Notes: a model not told the origin generated them from the sequence alone. DNA of 64,000 bases from Lucifuga dentata (GCA_014773175.1 VXCM01002038.1:42076-106075); one strand, 5' to 3'. Counted from the stretch's first letter, positions 34,358-44,925 are shown. Numbers and translations are program-made.

Positions 34358-35349
34358 TTGTTTTCTGCTGTTGCTCCATCAGAACTGGTTATTCCATCAC
34401 CATGCCAGCACCTGCTGGAAGTTGCTACCTGCAATACTCACCTGGATGAGTTTGGGAAAGAGAAACTATTAAGTCAGTTACAAAGTAACGAAAGTGCATT
34501 AAAACTGGGATCTACCAATGTGCTCACCCATAAAATCTTCCTCATTCACGATGTGCCGATCAAACAAAAACCCTATTGTGTCTCACCATCCAAACTCCAG
34601 ATAATTAAGGACCATTTGGAGGACATGTTGGCCAACAACATCATTGAGCCTTCAACTTCTTCTTACACAGCTTCAGTTGTGCTGGTGCTAAAAAACAAGA
34701 TCCAAGACCTAGGTTTTGTATGGATTTTCGAAAGTTGAATTTAGCCACACAAACTGATGCATATCTGATGCCCAACAAACAAGAAATCCTGGAATTCCTA
34801 GCTGGAGCTGTGGTTTTTTTCCACCTTGGACATCAACAGCGGCTATTGGCAAGTCCAGATGGACAAAGACAAAGACAGCAGAGACAAAACTGCCTTCATC
34901 TATCCTTTTGGCCTGTATCAGTTCAAGGTAATGCCTTTTGGACTCAAGAATGTGGCAGCCACATTCCAACACCTAATGGAGCTGTTTGGGGTGAGTTGAG
35001 GGGGAAGATCTGTCTAGTATATCTAGATGACATCATTATTTATTCTCCCTCAGGTGAGCAACAACACTATTATGATCTGCAGGCAGTCCTTGACAAGTTG
35101 CAGGAAGCAAACTTGACACTTAACCTCAAAAAGTGCCAGTTCTTCCGTAATTCTTTGAAGTTCTTGGGCCACTTGATTTCTTCTACAGGGGTGGAGGTGG
35201 ATGTGGAGAAGACCAAAGCTGTACAGGACTTCCCCATTCCTCACAACATCAAAGAGCTCCAAAGTTTCCTTGGAATGGGTGGTACCATCGCTTTGTTCCA
35301 AATTTCTCTCAGGTGTCTGAGCCACTCAATGCACTCAAATGAAAAGTAG
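34358..35349 (+). pseudogene. Reverse transcriptase remnant of the gypsy element
   Basis: Two overlapping frames cover it, shifted near 34720. The first carries the template-entry part (HLEDMLANNIIEPSTSSY). The second starts MDFRKLN and holds the polymerase motif YLDD (35020-35031), then NLKKCQFF and FLGHLIS. Several indels sit between 34800 and 35000, where the fingers/palm blocks read out of frame. The enzyme would copy element RNA into DNA in cytoplasmic particles. Confidence 0.88.
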
Positions 35350-35359
35350 CAAAGTTTGT

Positions 35360-35820
35360 TTGGACACCTCAGTGCCAAGCAGCATTTGAAGCCTTGAAAA
35401 AAAAATATGGTTTCGCCATTCAGACGTCAATCTGCCATTTATTGTTTACAATGATGTCAGTGATGTGGGATTTGGTGCTGTGCTGACTCAACAAACTGGA
35501 CTAGGTTCAGAGCAAGTTCTTGCTTTTGCCAGCCGCACACTCAACCCGACTGAGCATAACCACTCCACCACTGAGCAGGAATGCATTGCTGAAAAATGGA
35601 GGTATTACTTGGAGGGGAGACACTTCATTGTGGTAACTGACCATTCTTCACTGGTTTTTAGGACCTCAAAGCCTAACACTCGGCCCTTCAGCTACAAAAG
35701 TTCACTTTTACCATGGAATATTGTAAAGGCAAGTATAATACTGTACCTGACACTTTGTCAAGAGCTCCAGTTGGTGGCAACATCTTGCTCTTGCCACGTT
35801 GACCACCATGATGAGTTCTA
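35360..35820 (+). pseudogene. RNase H remnant of the gypsy element
   Basis: It reads FIVYNDVSDVGFGAVLTQQ, then FASRTLNPTEHNHSTTEQEC and VVTDHSSL, the usual order for the RNase H domain of gypsy pol. A short A run near 35398-35405 shifts the frame upstream. The sequence past 35700 is diverged and ends in a stop. Confidence 0.82.
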
Positions 35821-35979
35821 AAAAAGAGGGGTCCAAAGACCTGCAGATCTCAGATGAGGTTCATTTGGAAAACACAGCAGTAGGATCCCATCATCCAATC
35901 AATCCCTACATGAGCAAATCATTAATTCCAGGGAAATATCTGAAGGTAGCACAACCAAATATACCATCCTCGAAGATAA

Positions 35980-37110
35980 GGTTTACAGAATGAAGCAATT
36001 GCCTCACAAGACTCTATACCAAGTCTACATCCCATCTCCACTTTGTGAACAACTTCTATGCCACTTTCACAATAACCCCTTATCTGGCCATTTAGAGGGA
36101 GATATAAAACCTACAAAAGATTACAAGCCCTCATATATTGGCCCAAGATGAGCTTGGATGTGAAAGATTATGTACGGTGCTGTAGGTACGCCAAAAATAC
36201 AAGCCGGAAAGCAGAAAGCCACCAGGAAAACTACAGCAAACCGTCATCAGTGAACCCTGGGAGATGCTTGGAGTTGATCTCATGGGACCTTTTCCTCAAA
36301 GCTCTGCTGGCAACCTTTACCTTTTAGTCTTTGTGGACTATTTCTCAAGGTGGGTTGAAGTTTTTCTGCTCTGTAAAGTCACTGCAGAGTCAGTGTCACA
36401 AATCTTAAACAGGAAGATTCTGACCCGGTGGGAGGTCCCAGATTCATCCTTTCCAACCAGAGTCCCCAATTTGTTTCTGCTGTGTTTAAGGAGGCCTGCA
36501 GGCAGTGGAACCTAAGGTAAAAGATGACAGCACCTTACCATCTACAGTCCAACCTGACAGAAAAAGTAAATTGGAATTTTAAATCCATGATTGCATCTTA
36601 TGTTCAAGAGAATCACAAAAACTGGGACATACCAGAGTTCAGATTTGCTCTAAACTTAGCAGTGCATGAAAGCACCAGAGTAACTCCTGCAGAACTACAT
36701 CTGAACCAAACAATCAAAGGTCCCATGGATCTTGAACTCAGCCCAGATCTCCTCAACCCTGAGACACCAGCATACTCCAAAACAGCCCAGGTCTTAAAAC
36801 TTTAAAACAATGTTACTGGGAATCTGGAAAAAGCCTGGAAATGACAAAAACATTATTATGACAAGGGAAGAAGACATGAAAACTTCAAAGACAAAGATGA
36901 TGTCTGCATTCGTACTCACCCTGACTCCAGAGCAGGGAGGTTTTTTACTGCCAAGTTAGCACCTAGATGGAAAGGAACAGGTCCAGTAAACTATGAAGTG
37001 CTGCTAGAAGACACTGGTGAAGGCTATTGAGTCATCAACGTGTCAAGATCAAACCTTGTTATCCCACGGCTGAACAGGTGGACAGAAAACATCATCGTAC
37101 AGTTCTTACA
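35980..37110 (+). pseudogene. Integrase remnant of the gypsy element
   Basis: The N-terminal HHCC zinc region is partly readable near 36030-36200 with frame breaks. The core begins MLGVDLMGPF (36264), holding the first catalytic D, then FVDYFSRWVEVF. The second catalytic D block (36440-36470) is frameshifted and, in the alternative frame, D has become N. The third block is in the frame from 36524, with LTEKVN keeping E. The C-terminal region runs to about 37090. The lost D alone would stop strand transfer. Confidence 0.85.
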
Positions 37111-37204
37111 ATCTTTGAAGAAGAGAGCAATGACGAGGAGTTTCTTTGGTTCCTTTCTGCAGACCTGGTAAATACTCCTAGTTTCAATCTATGTCTATAC
37201 CTTA

Positions 37205-37335
37205 CCCTGTAGGAAAGAAAAAACACCTGCTCAGATTCCGGCTTCTTCTGGTGGGAGGAGAGTGTGATGNCCCTGTAGGAAAGAAAAAACACCTGCTCAG
37301 ATTCCGGCTTCTTCTGGTGGGAGGAGAGTGTGATG
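37205..37335. repeat. Assembly artefact: 65-bp overlap duplicated around N at 37270
   Basis: 37205-37269 and 37271-37335 are identical. This doubles the end of the pol region, the purine tract and the first bases of the 3' LTR. Confidence 0.9.
37316..37328 (+). promoter_or_regulatory. Polypurine tract of the LTR element
   Basis: GGTGGGAGGAGAG lies directly before the TG start of the 3' LTR (TGTGATGCC at 37329). This is where plus-strand DNA synthesis is primed in LTR retrotransposons. A second copy in the artefact duplication is at 37250-37262. Confidence 0.75.
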
Positions 37336-37746
37336 CCTAGGGCTGACATAAGACAGACAGTAAGACACCGACATGTAGTTACACACACCCTCTACGTGGT
37401 GCTCACCGATTGGTTTTCCCCTTTCGCACTGTTTATTCCACTTCTTTGAAAAGAGGACCATCTCATTGTACGTGGTAAAGAGAGCCTACAGAGCAGCAAG
37501 GACGGAGCGCGGAGAAAAAGGAATCAAGAGGAAATGTTTTTTCCCCTCTCTGTGTTGAAAGGAGCTACCATATATACTTGACTATAAGCTGACCCCGATT
37601 TTGACCTGCAAATTTAGATTTTTAAAAAAACTCGCATATAAGCCGACCCCCTGATGTTGTTCCATGTGTTCAGCAAATTACCATTTTTTTTCTGAGAATT
37701 GTCATAGTAGTCTTGTGATTTTCTGAAAATAATCCACTACCGGTAT

Positions 37747-37881
37747 CGGTAAACAGCTGATTACTGTAAGTGACATTAGCTAACATTAAGTTTTCCGGAC
37801 TCCTCTTCCTTGTNCGGTAAACAGCTGATTACTGTAAGTGACATTAGCTAACATTAAGTTTTCCGGACTCCTCTTCCTTGT
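37747..37881. repeat. Assembly artefact: 67-bp overlap duplicated around N at 37814
   Basis: 37747-37813 equals 37815-37881 exactly. Confidence 0.9.
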
Positions 37882-38098
37882 CTGAATCGCATTGATAAAG
37901 GTAAGGAAAGCTTTACAAATGAGCTATAATTATCACGGAGTTTACTTAACTTATTTAGCTGTGTAATTATGATTTTTTTTTTTTTTTAAAAATCTCACCC
38001 ATTACGTGTTTTCGGTAATTATCCTGTACCTGAGTTGATGCGGGTCTGTCTATGTGCTGGACATTCCTCCATACAGAGTTTTGGAATTCCCTCAGCCT

Positions 38099-38223
38099 GA
38101 TGTTGTTCCATCAATTTATTTGTTTAGCAAATTACCTGTTTTTCTGGGTATTGTCATAGTNGATGTTGTTCCATCAATTTATTTGTTTAGCAAATTACCT
38201 GTTTTTCTGGGTATTGTCATAGT
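38099..38223. repeat. Assembly artefact: 62-bp overlap duplicated around N at 38161
   Basis: 38099-38160 equals 38162-38223 exactly. Confidence 0.9.
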
Positions 38224-38726
38224 ATACCTGTGATTTTCTGAAATTAATCCATGTACCGGTAAACATGATATTTATTTCAGCAGCTGATTACCGTAACCGA
38301 TGGATCACAGCTTACTGTGCTGAATAAGATGTTTAGTTAGGAAATATCTCATTCTATGGTATGATTTAAACTATTTTCCATGGGTAGTGGTAATGGTAGA
38401 ATTTCCACGCCTGGAAATTTCCTTCTCTGATTTGAATTTCTCGTGTATAAGCTGACCCCCGATTTACTTTGTGAAATGTGGTAAAAAAAAAACAAAAAAA
38501 AACTTGACTTATATTCAAGTATATATGGTCAAACAAACTGACCTGAAGCTGCATTTGCAGGAATGTTACTGTGTGGGAATTTTGAATACTGTGGATTTAT
38601 TGCATTGAACTAAAAGAAACTGAAGAAGCTGCATTTGCTGTAATTTTGCTTTATTGGACTGCTATTTTCATGAACTGTTGAATTATTTGCTTCAATATAA
38701 CTTTTTGCACTATCAAACGGTTTTTC

Positions 38727-38764
<38 letters not shown>

Positions 38765-38940
38765 GTGATTTGTGTTTTCTTTAACAAAGGTTGTGGGAGA
38801 AAGTTCAAACATAACAAAAAGAATTACATCCTTTGTGACTGACTGAATAAATATGGAAAAATCAACACTCATATGTCAGGAGAGAGACCTGACTGGCACC
38901 CCATGTATAAGACTGTCACAACATGCACACACACAAACAT

Positions 38941-38945
38941 GCACG

Positions 38946-38985
<40 letters not shown>
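38941..38985. repeat. (AC)n microsatellite
   Basis: Starts with ACGC interruptions, then about 19 pure AC units, just past the 3' LTR. Confidence 0.93.
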
Positions 38986-38986
<1 letters not shown>

Positions 38987-39387
38987 CAGATAGAGGAACA
39001 CACATGTAAAGTTGGACTAACTGATCAGAGAGATGTGCAAACTTAGGCAAAAGCAACGTCTCCTCAGTTTCTTTTAACTATCAGGCATCTACATTACCCA
39101 TGAGGCCACGGGGCACCAAGGGACGACTGCTCAGATCAAACCAGTGTTAAAGCGCCAGCAGAGTAATTAGGCCTGTGTTTCTGCCAGGGCCGTTTCTGAA
39201 CATCTTGGGGCCCTGTGCAATATCTTATGCTGGGCCCCAAACCAAAATGATCCACTGACTACAGCCACGAGACTCTGGAACTTTATTACTTTATTCTGCA
39301 AATCAGTCTCTCTCTCTCTCCCTCTCTCTCTCTCATATTTTTGTTGAATGCTGTATTTTGAATACTAGCATCCACTTTTAAATTAGG

Positions 39388-39522
39388 ACATCATTATCAT
39401 TAAACGAGGTAGATTATGCAAATTGGGTCACAAAATGTGAGCAGAAGCTCAGACNACATCATTATCATTAAACGAGGTAGATTATGCAAATTGGGTCACA
39501 AAATGTGAGCAGAAGCTCAGAC
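39388..39522. repeat. Assembly artefact: 67-bp overlap duplicated around N at 39455
   Basis: 39388-39454 equals 39456-39522 exactly. Confidence 0.9.
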
Positions 39523-39537
39523 CTGCTAGTAGTTACA

Positions 39538-40184
39538 GTGCAACAACAAAATGCCCACTTTCTCATTATAAAGAGAAAATCATCTCGTTATAACAAGATC
39601 GTTTCTCCTTTTTAATGTGAAAGTATCTCATTATAACAAGAAACATTTCTGTTATAATGAGATACAAGGAGATACAAAATTATCTGGTTAAAACGAGAAA
39701 CGTTTCTCATTGTAACATGATGAGGTGTTGTTCTAACGTCTGTGTTACAAAGAGATGAGCTGTAATGCTGCTGGACCAAAGTGCTGCTTTCCTTTTTCTC
39801 TACAGAACTAATTATCATGTTATAATGTAAGGAGAAACGTTTCTCGTTTTAACAATAAATTTTCATACATCGTTAAAACATCAAATATTTCTCNAGAAAC
39901 GTTTCTCGTTTTAACAATAAATTTTCATACATCGTTAAAACATCAAATATTTCTCGTTTTAACAACATTATGCCATCTCATAATGACAAGTGTAGGCTAT
40001 CGAATTAAAATGAATTAATTTTGTATCTCATAACAAATAACTTTGTATGGCCTTATAGAGGCCATACAAATATATATATATAGAGGCCTCATTTCACGTT
40101 AAAATGAGAAAAAAAAATTATAAGAATTTATAACAATTTAATTTTCTCCTTATAAGGATAAAGTGGGCATTTTTATTTTGTCAC
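39538..40184. mobile_element. Element nested in hAT-like transposon 5
   Basis: The ends are inverted: GTGCAACAACAAAATGCCCA on the left and GTGACAAAATAAAAATGCCC on the minus strand at the right, both running on into CACTTT. The inside repeats ATAACGAGAAA-like words (CTCGTTTTAACA, CTCATTATAACAAGAAA) in both directions, so it is highly self-complementary. It has no coding capacity, the build of a MITE. Confidence 0.75.
39833..39955. repeat. Assembly artefact: 61-bp overlap duplicated around N at 39894
   Basis: 39833-39893 equals 39895-39955 exactly. Confidence 0.9.
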
Positions 40185-40679
40185 GGTGGCAGCTCTGTGC
40201 TAAAGTAGCTAATTAGCTAATGACAAAACTTTTTAACATTTTCAGCTGGCAGCCACACCAAAAACAAACGACCTTTTTAAGGAAGGAGGGTTAAATTAAT
40301 GAAGATAATTTTTTACTGATATTCTGGGCCAGTTGTTCCTCTTTGGCTTATTTGGCCTTTCTTTTTTCCGGATCCAGAGGAATACAAATGCCTCATCTTT
40401 CCACATCGACAATCTGATTGATTTAACGTCACTATTTGGCAGCCTGCCAAAGGTTTTCCTCGGCAGCTAACGCCATTTTTCTGTCAGACCACCAGGGGGC
40501 GCTGTGACGGCCTAACTGCCTTACATTCATTGGGAGCGGAGTCCATGCCTTTATCATGTCATAGCGCTCATTAAAAAAAGAAGAAGAAGAAAAGGAATGC
40601 TGAGTGGCGCCCCCTGTTGGTGTAGAGGCCCCGTGCAGCCGATTACACTGCCCAATGGAAGAAACGGCTCTGGTTCCTG

Positions 40680-41170
40680 CTCTAACACAAAGTGAACACG
40701 TGTGTTTCTCTGTGTCTAAGACAAAAAGTGTGAGGAGATGTAGAACTGATGTATAATTGAATAATATTATTCACCTTTACATAAACAAGATCTCTGATTA
40801 ATTAGCCAATTATTCAGCTTCATGTAGCCAGACTTCTTTTATTGACTCCTTTAATTGATTGTTATTTGCATACTGTGACTAAAAAAACCTGGAGATTGTT
40901 GAAGAGTTGTGAATAAATTGAGTAAATTAGGATCTAAATAAATGATTTAATAAAAACAAATACAGTTTGGAATTTAAAGAAGCTTCCTCCTACGTTAAAC
41001 TACTGATGAGTAAAAATGTCTTTGTTTTTTCTGATTTGTCGCTTGAAGTCATAAATAACAAATAAAATATAAAAGCTTTGGCTGGCTGAGATGCTGAAAG
41101 TTGAGAATCGTTAAAGAATCCTGTTAAAATCTTTGTCCATCCTGGTGGTCTGAGTTTTCAACATGAAATA
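40680..41170. other. No gene seen; AT-rich DNA
   Basis: AT-rich spacer between hAT-like element 5 and the CT-rich tandem array. No repeat family recognised. Confidence 0.35.
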
Positions 41171-41174
41171 CTGA

Positions 41175-42232
41175 TCTCTCACTCTCTCTGTCTGTCTCAC
41201 TCTCTCTCTCTCACTCTGTCTCACTCTCACTTTTTCTCTGTCTCGATCTCTTTGTCTCTCACTCTCTCTCACACTCTCTCTCACTATCTCACTCCCTCTC
41301 ACTGTCTGTCACTCCCTCTGTCTCTCACACTCTTTCCCCACACTCTCTCTCACTCTGTCTCACTATCTCATTCACTCTGTCTCACTCTCTTGCACTCACT
41401 CTGTCTCTCACTCTGTCTCACTGTCTCACTTTTTCTCTCTCTCTCGATCTCTTTGTCTCTCACTCTCACACTCTCACTATCTCACTCTCTCTCACTGTCT
41501 GTCACTCCCTCTGTCTCACTCACTCTCTCACACTCTTTCCCCACACTCTCTCTCTCACTCTGTCTCACTATCTCACTCACTCTCTGTCTCACTCTCTCGC
41601 ACTCACCGTCTCTCACTCTGTCTCACTGTCTCACTTTTTCTCTCTCTCGATCCCTTTGTCTCTCACTCTCTCACACTCTCTCACTATCTCACTCTGTCAC
41701 TCCCTCTGTCTCACTCACTCTCTCACACTCTTTCCCCACTCTCTCTCTCACTCTGTCTCACTATCTCACTCACTCTCTGTCTCACTCTCTCGCACTCACC
41801 GTCTCTCACTCTGTCTCACTGTCTCACTTTTTCTCTCTCTCGATCCCTTTGTCTCTCACTCTCTCACACTCTCTCACTATCTCACTCTGTCACTCCCTCT
41901 GTCTCACTCACTCTCTCACACTCTTTCCCCACTCTCTCTCTCACTCTGTCTCACTCTCGCACTCACTGTCTCTCACTCTGTCTCACTGTCTCACTTTTTC
42001 TCTGTCTCTCTCGATCTCTTTGTCTCTCACTCTCTCACTCTGTCACTCCCTCTGTCTCACTCACTCTCTCACACTCTTTCCCCACACTCTCTCTCTCACT
42101 GTCTCACTATCTCTCTCACTTTCTCTCTGTTTATCTCTCACTGTCTCTTTTTGTCTCTCTCACACTCTGTCTCACTATCTCACTCTTTCTCTCACACTGT
42201 CTGTTGCTCTCTGTCTTTCTCTCTCTCTCTGT
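41175..42232. repeat. CT-rich higher-order tandem repeat, about 1 kb
   Basis: It is built of CTCTCACT/CTGTCTCACT words. A landmark CACTTTTTCTCTSTCTCGAT recurs near 41229, 41427, 41632, 41825 and 41992, so a larger unit of about 165-205 bp is repeated five times. Each unit also carries TCTTTCCCCACACTCTC. The strand is nearly free of A runs and has no stop for 331 codons (41252-42247), giving a Ser/Leu/His/Thr-only frame that I read as chance. Confidence 0.9.
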
Positions 42233-42239
42233 CCCCCTG

Positions 42240-42704
42240 TGCCTTGATTTACAGGCAACACTTCTATCACTTCTATCATGTAAAACACTAAAGTGAAAGT
42301 GAAAACACTAATAGTGATGTGAGTGTGTGTTTCCAGTGTAATAATATGTATGATGCTAAACACATTGTATTTATTTGAACAGAATACAGTGGCAGCAAGT
42401 GATGTTTAGCTTCTTAAAGCTGCTGTAAACCGTGTGACTTTGAGCTGACACATGAAAATTAACAATAATGAGAAAATTGTGACAAAAATCTCTGTCACCA
42501 TTAAAAAATCATCAGTCAATATGTCATCAATACAACACGTGCTTCATCACAGTTGTAAGCAAAGAGTTGTCAGAGTTCTGACAGCGGCAGAAACGGAGGA
42601 CAAAGCGAAGGAACGTTACGCTGATGAAGCTGAAAAAATAACGTGGCTTACTTTCAGTTCATGACCTTTGTTATTCAGCGGTACGCTGTGAGTTATGGTG
42701 GCTT
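42240..42704. other. No gene seen
   Basis: AT-rich spacer between the CT-rich array and family C copy 2; no domain or repeat assigned. Confidence 0.35.
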
Positions 42705-43445
42705 CAGAACGTGTTTTCACGCCGACGTGCTTGGTCCAGTCGGACTCGCCGTGGTGAACGCTTCGCTTACTCACTGAAGACAGAAATCACAGTCGTGTCG
42801 ACTTAAACAACCACAAAAAAGCTGCATTTTGTGATCTGAACATGAGCCAGACTACCAATAAATGTATTGATGTGTTGATTGATTAGCAGCAGAGATGTGT
42901 GTGTGTGTGTGTGTTCACGTTAAGTAAACTCCATCATTGAAGATCAGATCAAACGATGCTGTTAAAGGTGGAAACACAGCAATCTTAGCTAACACATGCT
43001 CCGATGAACACGTGTTCAGGTTAGTGTGTGCTTGTATGTTGTCAGCATGTTGCTCCATTCTCCTGTTCAGCATGTGAAGGCAGCACATCTTCTTCACATC
43101 ATGTGAAGCAGCATGTGGTTTTCCACACGTTGTCTCTACATCAGATTCAGCTTCTGCTGTCATAGTTTTCTTCTTCATGGATCAGATGATGCTATGACTA
43201 GGAAAGGATCCACATTCATCTTTGTTACTCTGATTTACTTTGACACCATAGAAACTACTTCCTGTTTGGAGTTTCTTTCTGACCAATGAGCAGAGAGAGT
43301 GATGTCACATGACTTTTGATATATTTTGGTTTGATTGGATGTTTTCCTGTGTGAAACTGAACCAAACCAAATGATAAATGCAGCAACCTAATAATTTCGT
43401 CCTGATTCAGACCAGAGCAAACGATCACAGATCTGACTTTGACGT
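42705..43445 (-). repeat. Dispersed repeat family C, copy 2
   Basis: The full-length minus match to 7945-8690, from GTCCGACTGGACCAAG to GCTCTGGTCTGAATCAGGAC. It is interrupted by a short (GT)n at 42897-42913. Confidence 0.8.
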
Positions 43446-43528
43446 TCAGTATTTCTGATGTTATTGGAGCTACGAGAAGCTGTTTACAGGAACGCTTCAG
43501 CTACTGTGTGTGTGTTTACACATTCAGA

Positions 43529-43533
43529 GTGTG

Positions 43534-43570
<37 letters not shown>

Positions 43571-43574
43571 GTGG
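43529..43574. repeat. (TG)n microsatellite
   Basis: TG run with two interruptions. Confidence 0.93.
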
Positions 43575-43671
43575 GGTGTTTCCCTGCCTTTTCTCTCTCC
43601 CTCTCTCAATCTTTCACTTAAATTGTGCATTGGTACCCAAGCTTCTTGCTGCATAGAGCAGATCTAGTCAT

Positions 43672-43673
<2 letters not shown>

Positions 43674-43709
<36 letters not shown>

Positions 43710-43726
43710 NTCTCTCTCTCTCTCTC
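43674..43726. repeat. (TC)n microsatellite upstream of candidate first exon
   Basis: About 26 TC units containing N at 43710. Long TC tracts are common near vertebrate promoters, but no function can be read here. Confidence 0.93.
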
Positions 43727-43739
43727 CCCCTCACATCCC

Positions 43740-44083
43740 GATACAACACAAACACTGAAACACACACTTTGACATACACACTGAGAACTGGCAGCTAAGC
43801 AGGATTTTATAAGAGGAGAAGAGAAGAAAGACGAGTGAAAGAAGAAGATTCCTAAAGAGGCTGAGGAGTGTCTTTTTAATTCCAGAAGCAGCAGCAGCTC
43901 CTTTCAAACCAAACTGGCCGTCAGGTTTTCAGGCGACAGACATATTGTTTGTGATGGTGGACTGGTGAAGGAAGGATTCAGGCTTTAGGTCGCACAACTT
44001 CAAGTTAAAGTAAAGCAGGAATCCTTTCTGTGTACGAGGAGAAGACTCTGCAGCCAGCGCTCACCATGATGATGTATCTCTGG
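43740..44083 (+). other. Candidate 5' exon (mostly 5' UTR), gene unknown
   Basis: This is a non-repetitive block between a TC tract and a TG tract. It is purine-rich with no low complexity and ends in a start codon and a splice donor. TTTTATAA near 43805-43812 could serve as a TATA-like element, in which case transcription would start near 43840. The exon boundaries on the left are not defined by the sequence. Confidence 0.4.
44066..44083 (+). CDS. Candidate first coding exon, 6 codons
   Basis: CACCATGATGATG gives a good Kozak context (CACC before ATG). Six codons read MMMYLW and stop at TGG followed by GTAAGTT, a near-consensus donor that leaves phase 0. A hydrophobic, aromatic start (YLW) could open a signal peptide continued in the next exon. 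The next exon is not in sight in the following 20 kb, as is common for large first introns. I do not recognise the gene. Confidence 0.4.
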
Positions 44084-44349
44084 GTAAGTTCTAGCTGTGT
44101 GTGTGTGCGCATGGGTGTGTGTGTGATGTGCGTGCTTGCATGTACATGTGTGTGAATTGTAACTCTGCGTATTGAATGAAACAGTTGCTGATCAGTTATT
44201 AATGATCCTTTATTAAACTGGTTGTTGCTGCATGTACTGTAGAGTTACATGATGTGTCATTTGTTTAGCTGAGTGTGTGTGTGCGCGTGCACGTTATAAC
44301 TGCAGAGATGTTTGGAAGTCACAGAATTCCTGCCATATTTCTAGCAGCA

Positions 44350-44925
44350 ACATGTTATATTTACACGTTATATATTCACATTTACATGTATTTACACGTT
44401 GTATTTACGTGTTATATTTACATATTGTCTTTACACGTTTACACGTATTTACACATTGTATTTACACATTCTATTTACACATTTACATGTTATTATTTAC
44501 ATATTGTGTTTACATGTTCTATTTACACATTATATTTACATGTATTTGCATGTTATATTTACATGTATTTACATGTTGTATTTACACATTGTATTTACAC
44601 GTTATATTTACATGTTGTATTTAAACATATTTATACATTGTATTTACACGTTGTATTTACATAGTTACATATATTTACACTTCATATTTACATGTATTTA
44701 CACATTTATACATGTAAATATTTACATGTATTTACACACAATTATACATTATATTTACTTGTTTTTACACATTTACATGTTGTATATATACATTGTATTT
44801 ACACATTTTACACATTGTATTTGCACATTATATTTACACATTATATCTACATGTTATATTTACATGTTTACACATTGTAATTGCATATTTACATGTATTT
44901 ACACGTTGCATGAATATGTGTGTTG
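44350..44925. repeat. AT-rich minisatellite, units of about 13-17 bp
   Basis: Units of the type TGTATTTACACAT, TATATTTACATGT and TGTATTTACACGT follow one another some 38 times. The long Tyr/Leu/His/Ile frames read across it in three phases are products of the repeat. Confidence 0.92.

Larger units (their letters stand above)
37567..38529. mobile_element. Family J non-autonomous DNA transposon, copy in the 3' LTR
   Basis: The left end reads ACCATATATACTTGACTATA and the right end, on the minus strand, ACCATATATACTTGAATATA, giving inverted ends of about 20 bp. The subterminal text is ATAAGC.GACCCC. It has no coding region. Two artefact duplications inflate it by about 130 bp, so its true length is near 830 bp. 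The superfamily is not assigned; no clean target duplication could be read. Confidence 0.85.
31710..38903 (+). mobile_element. Decayed Ty3/gypsy LTR retrotransposon
   Basis: The order is 5' LTR remnant, gag, protease, reverse transcriptase, RNase H, integrase, purine tract, 3' LTR. Pol order with integrase last is the mark of Ty3/gypsy (Metaviridae). No envelope gene and no chromodomain are visible; the integrase C-terminal part runs to the 3' LTR. Stops and frameshifts occur in every module, so it cannot move by itself. A DNA transposon of family J sits in the 3' LTR and is absent from the 5' LTR, so it arrived after the element. The clade within gypsy is not assigned. Confidence 0.9.
37329..38903 (+). 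repeat. 3' LTR, interrupted by a family J transposon
   Basis: It starts TGTGATGCC after the purine tract and ends CTGGCACCCCA, so it has TG...CA ends. Outer parts 37329-37566 and 38530-38903 belong to the LTR; the middle is the J insertion. A (TG)n tract at 38731-38762 interrupts the right part and is absent from the 5' LTR. Confidence 0.8.
39185..40672. mobile_element. Non-autonomous hAT-like DNA transposon 5
   Basis: The left end begins CAGGGCCGTTTCTGAAC and the right end, on the minus strand, CAGAGCCGTTTCTTCC. Flanks GTTTCTGC (39177-39184) and GTTCCTGC (40673-40680) match at 7 of 8. It contains a second element at 39538-40184 and two artefact duplications. No transposase is visible. Confidence 0.85.

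Noticed and set aside
34358..36805. Active gypsy pol genes
   Set aside because: Frameshifts, stops and a changed catalytic residue show decayed pseudogenes.
41252..42247. 331-codon open frame of Ser, Leu, His and Thr
   Set aside because: It is the read-through of a CT-rich tandem repeat. A second frame is also open for 211 codons, composition is fixed by the repeat, and there is no splice or start context.
42915..43178. Conserved 87-residue protein on the minus strand, also at 56623-56886
   Set aside because: The conservation is that of the family C repeat DNA, not of a protein; other copies are frameshifted or truncated.
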